DNA from: Synergistaceae bacterium
Lineage (GTDB): Bacteria; Synergistota; Synergistia; Synergistales; Aminobacteriaceae
NCBI GenBank assembly: GCA_017427625.1
Contig: JAFRSL010000263.1
Location: 1 to 5,104, forward strand
DNA: 5,104 nucleotides
Reading direction: 5' to 3'
In this document: piece by piece, positions 4,691 to 5,104 of the stretch
How the letters are laid out: each line of letters begins with the position of its first letter
Numbering within the stretch: the stretch's first letter is position 1
The notes under the pieces: model-generated
Database searches by the model: none
Seen by the model: the letters and a program-made list of their open reading frames with translations, nothing else
What the model was told of the DNA's origin: nothing
Translations under genes and position numbers: made by a program

Positions 4691-5104
4691 TCCCCCGATA
4701 ATCGAGGTAAGCTCTGTATCGTTCGCATACGACACGCAGAACACGGGACGTGCATTAAACCGCGTCTCGTTTTTTATAAACACTGGCGAACGTGTAGCGA
4801 TACTGGGCCACAACGGAAGCGGAAAGTCCACCCTCTCGAAAATCATGGGCGGAATAATTGACCCCACCGAAGGCAGCGTAATCATCAACGGAACGGACAT
4901 CAAGGAGATTGAGTTTCGTGAACTTCGCAAGACAATCGGGCTGGTGTTCCAAGACCCAGAGAACCAGATAGTCGCTGCTATGGTTGAGGACGATGTTGCA
5001 TTTGCGCCGGAAAATCAGGGGCTTCCCTCCGATGAGATACAGTTACGTGTTGAGATGGCACTCTCTGCGTCTGACATGATGCACAAGAAGGACGCGGCTG
5101 TTGA
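4674..5104 (+). CDS. ecfA: ECF transporter ATP-binding subunit (EcfA1-like), 3' end outside window
   Basis: This is the ATPase of an energy-coupling factor importer. It works at the inner face of the membrane with a second ATPase, the EcfT scaffold and substrate-binding S proteins to take up vitamins or metal ions. About 143 residues are visible. They show an aromatic A-loop region (SFAYD, Y19), Walker A GHNGSGKST (45-53), NGTDI (72-76), the Q-loop VFQDPENQIV (91-100) and EDDVAFAPENQGLP (105-118). The last two blocks are typical of the EcfA1/CbiO branch rather than other ABC families. The signature motif and Walker B lie beyond the window. The frame opens after a TAG at 4665. The only usual start codons before the conserved region are TTG at 4671 and TTG at 4674, both inside rplQ and with only a weak purine site, so the exact start is uncertain. 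ecfA after rplQ is the familiar Gram-positive arrangement. Confidence 0.9.
   Translation, partial: MNDRNNPPIIEVSSVSFAYDTQNTGRALNRVSFFINTGERVAILGHNGSGKSTLSKIMGGIIDPTEGSVIINGTDIKEIEFRELRKTIGLVFQDPENQIVAAMVEDDVAFAPENQGLPSDEIQLRVEMALSASDMMHKKDAAV
4743..4775 (+). terminator. Terminator-like hairpin plus T-run inside the 5' part of ecfA
   Basis: Bases 4743-4752 can pair with 4761-4770 to form a 10-bp stem (eight Watson-Crick pairs and two G-T pairs) around an 8-base loop. Five further T residues follow directly (4771-4775). This is the layout of an intrinsic terminator on the + strand, 52 bases after the rplQ stop, but it lies within the ecfA reading frame. It may reduce transcription from the ribosomal genes into the transporter genes, or it may be a chance fold. 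Pairing was worked out by eye; no energy was computed. Confidence 0.35.

Noticed and set aside
4649..4930. Antisense open frame opposite the rplQ-ecfA junction
   Set aside because: The + strand frame here carries Walker A and Q-loop motifs of an ABC ATPase, so the reverse frame is a shadow.
1..5104. Search for tRNA genes, CRISPR repeats, insertion sequences, attachment sites or a defence system
   Set aside because: The whole window is filled with conserved housekeeping genes on one strand, with gaps of at most 13 bases. No inverted-repeat ends, spaced repeats or RNA gene folds were seen.

Overview
This window is a piece of a core bacterial translation/secretion operon, the distal part of the S10-spc-alpha ribosomal protein cluster. 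All genes lie on the + strand with almost no space between them. In order: the C-terminal part of secY, adk, map, a small KOW-domain RNA-binding protein, infA, rpmJ, rpsM, rpsK, rpoA, rplQ, and the N-terminal part of an energy-coupling factor (ECF) transporter ATPase, which runs off the right edge. The gene order resembles Bacillus and other Gram-positive-type genomes: a KOW gene between map and infA, no rpsD between rpsK and rpoA, and ecfA after rplQ. The protein sequences have a moderate-GC, non-Bacillus look. A Synergistota or clostridia-related anaerobe is my best guess, with only moderate confidence, because no marker here fixes the phylum.

Layout. Positions 1-1769 hold secY (end), adk and map: protein translocation, adenylate balance and N-terminal methionine removal. 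Positions 1751-2371 hold three very small genes: the KOW protein, IF-1 and ribosomal protein L36 (rpmJ). The 41-codon rpmJ is easy to miss in automated calling. Positions 2376-4690 hold the alpha-operon genes rpsM (S13), rpsK (S11), rpoA (RNA polymerase alpha) and rplQ (L17). From about 4674 to the end is the ATPase subunit of an ECF-type vitamin/metal importer, starting inside the end of rplQ. Junctions are tight: several genes overlap by 8-19 bases and the largest gap is 13 bases, so the block is almost certainly co-transcribed and much of it translationally coupled. There is no non-coding stretch over 300 bases, and I see no RNA gene, mobile element, CRISPR array or prophage signature.

No undescribed system is evident. 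The points worth a second look are variations on a conserved theme: (i) an unusually long RNA polymerase alpha subunit with a Pro/Glu-rich linker and a roughly 38-residue acidic tail that shifts to GAA codons; (ii) a run of four consecutive genes (rpsK, rpoA, rplQ, ecfA) with GTG/TTG starts, where the upstream genes use ATG; (iii) a terminator-like hairpin plus T-run inside the 5' end of ecfA, just after rplQ; (iv) a shortened zinc-type LID in adenylate kinase; and (v) the missing rpsD.
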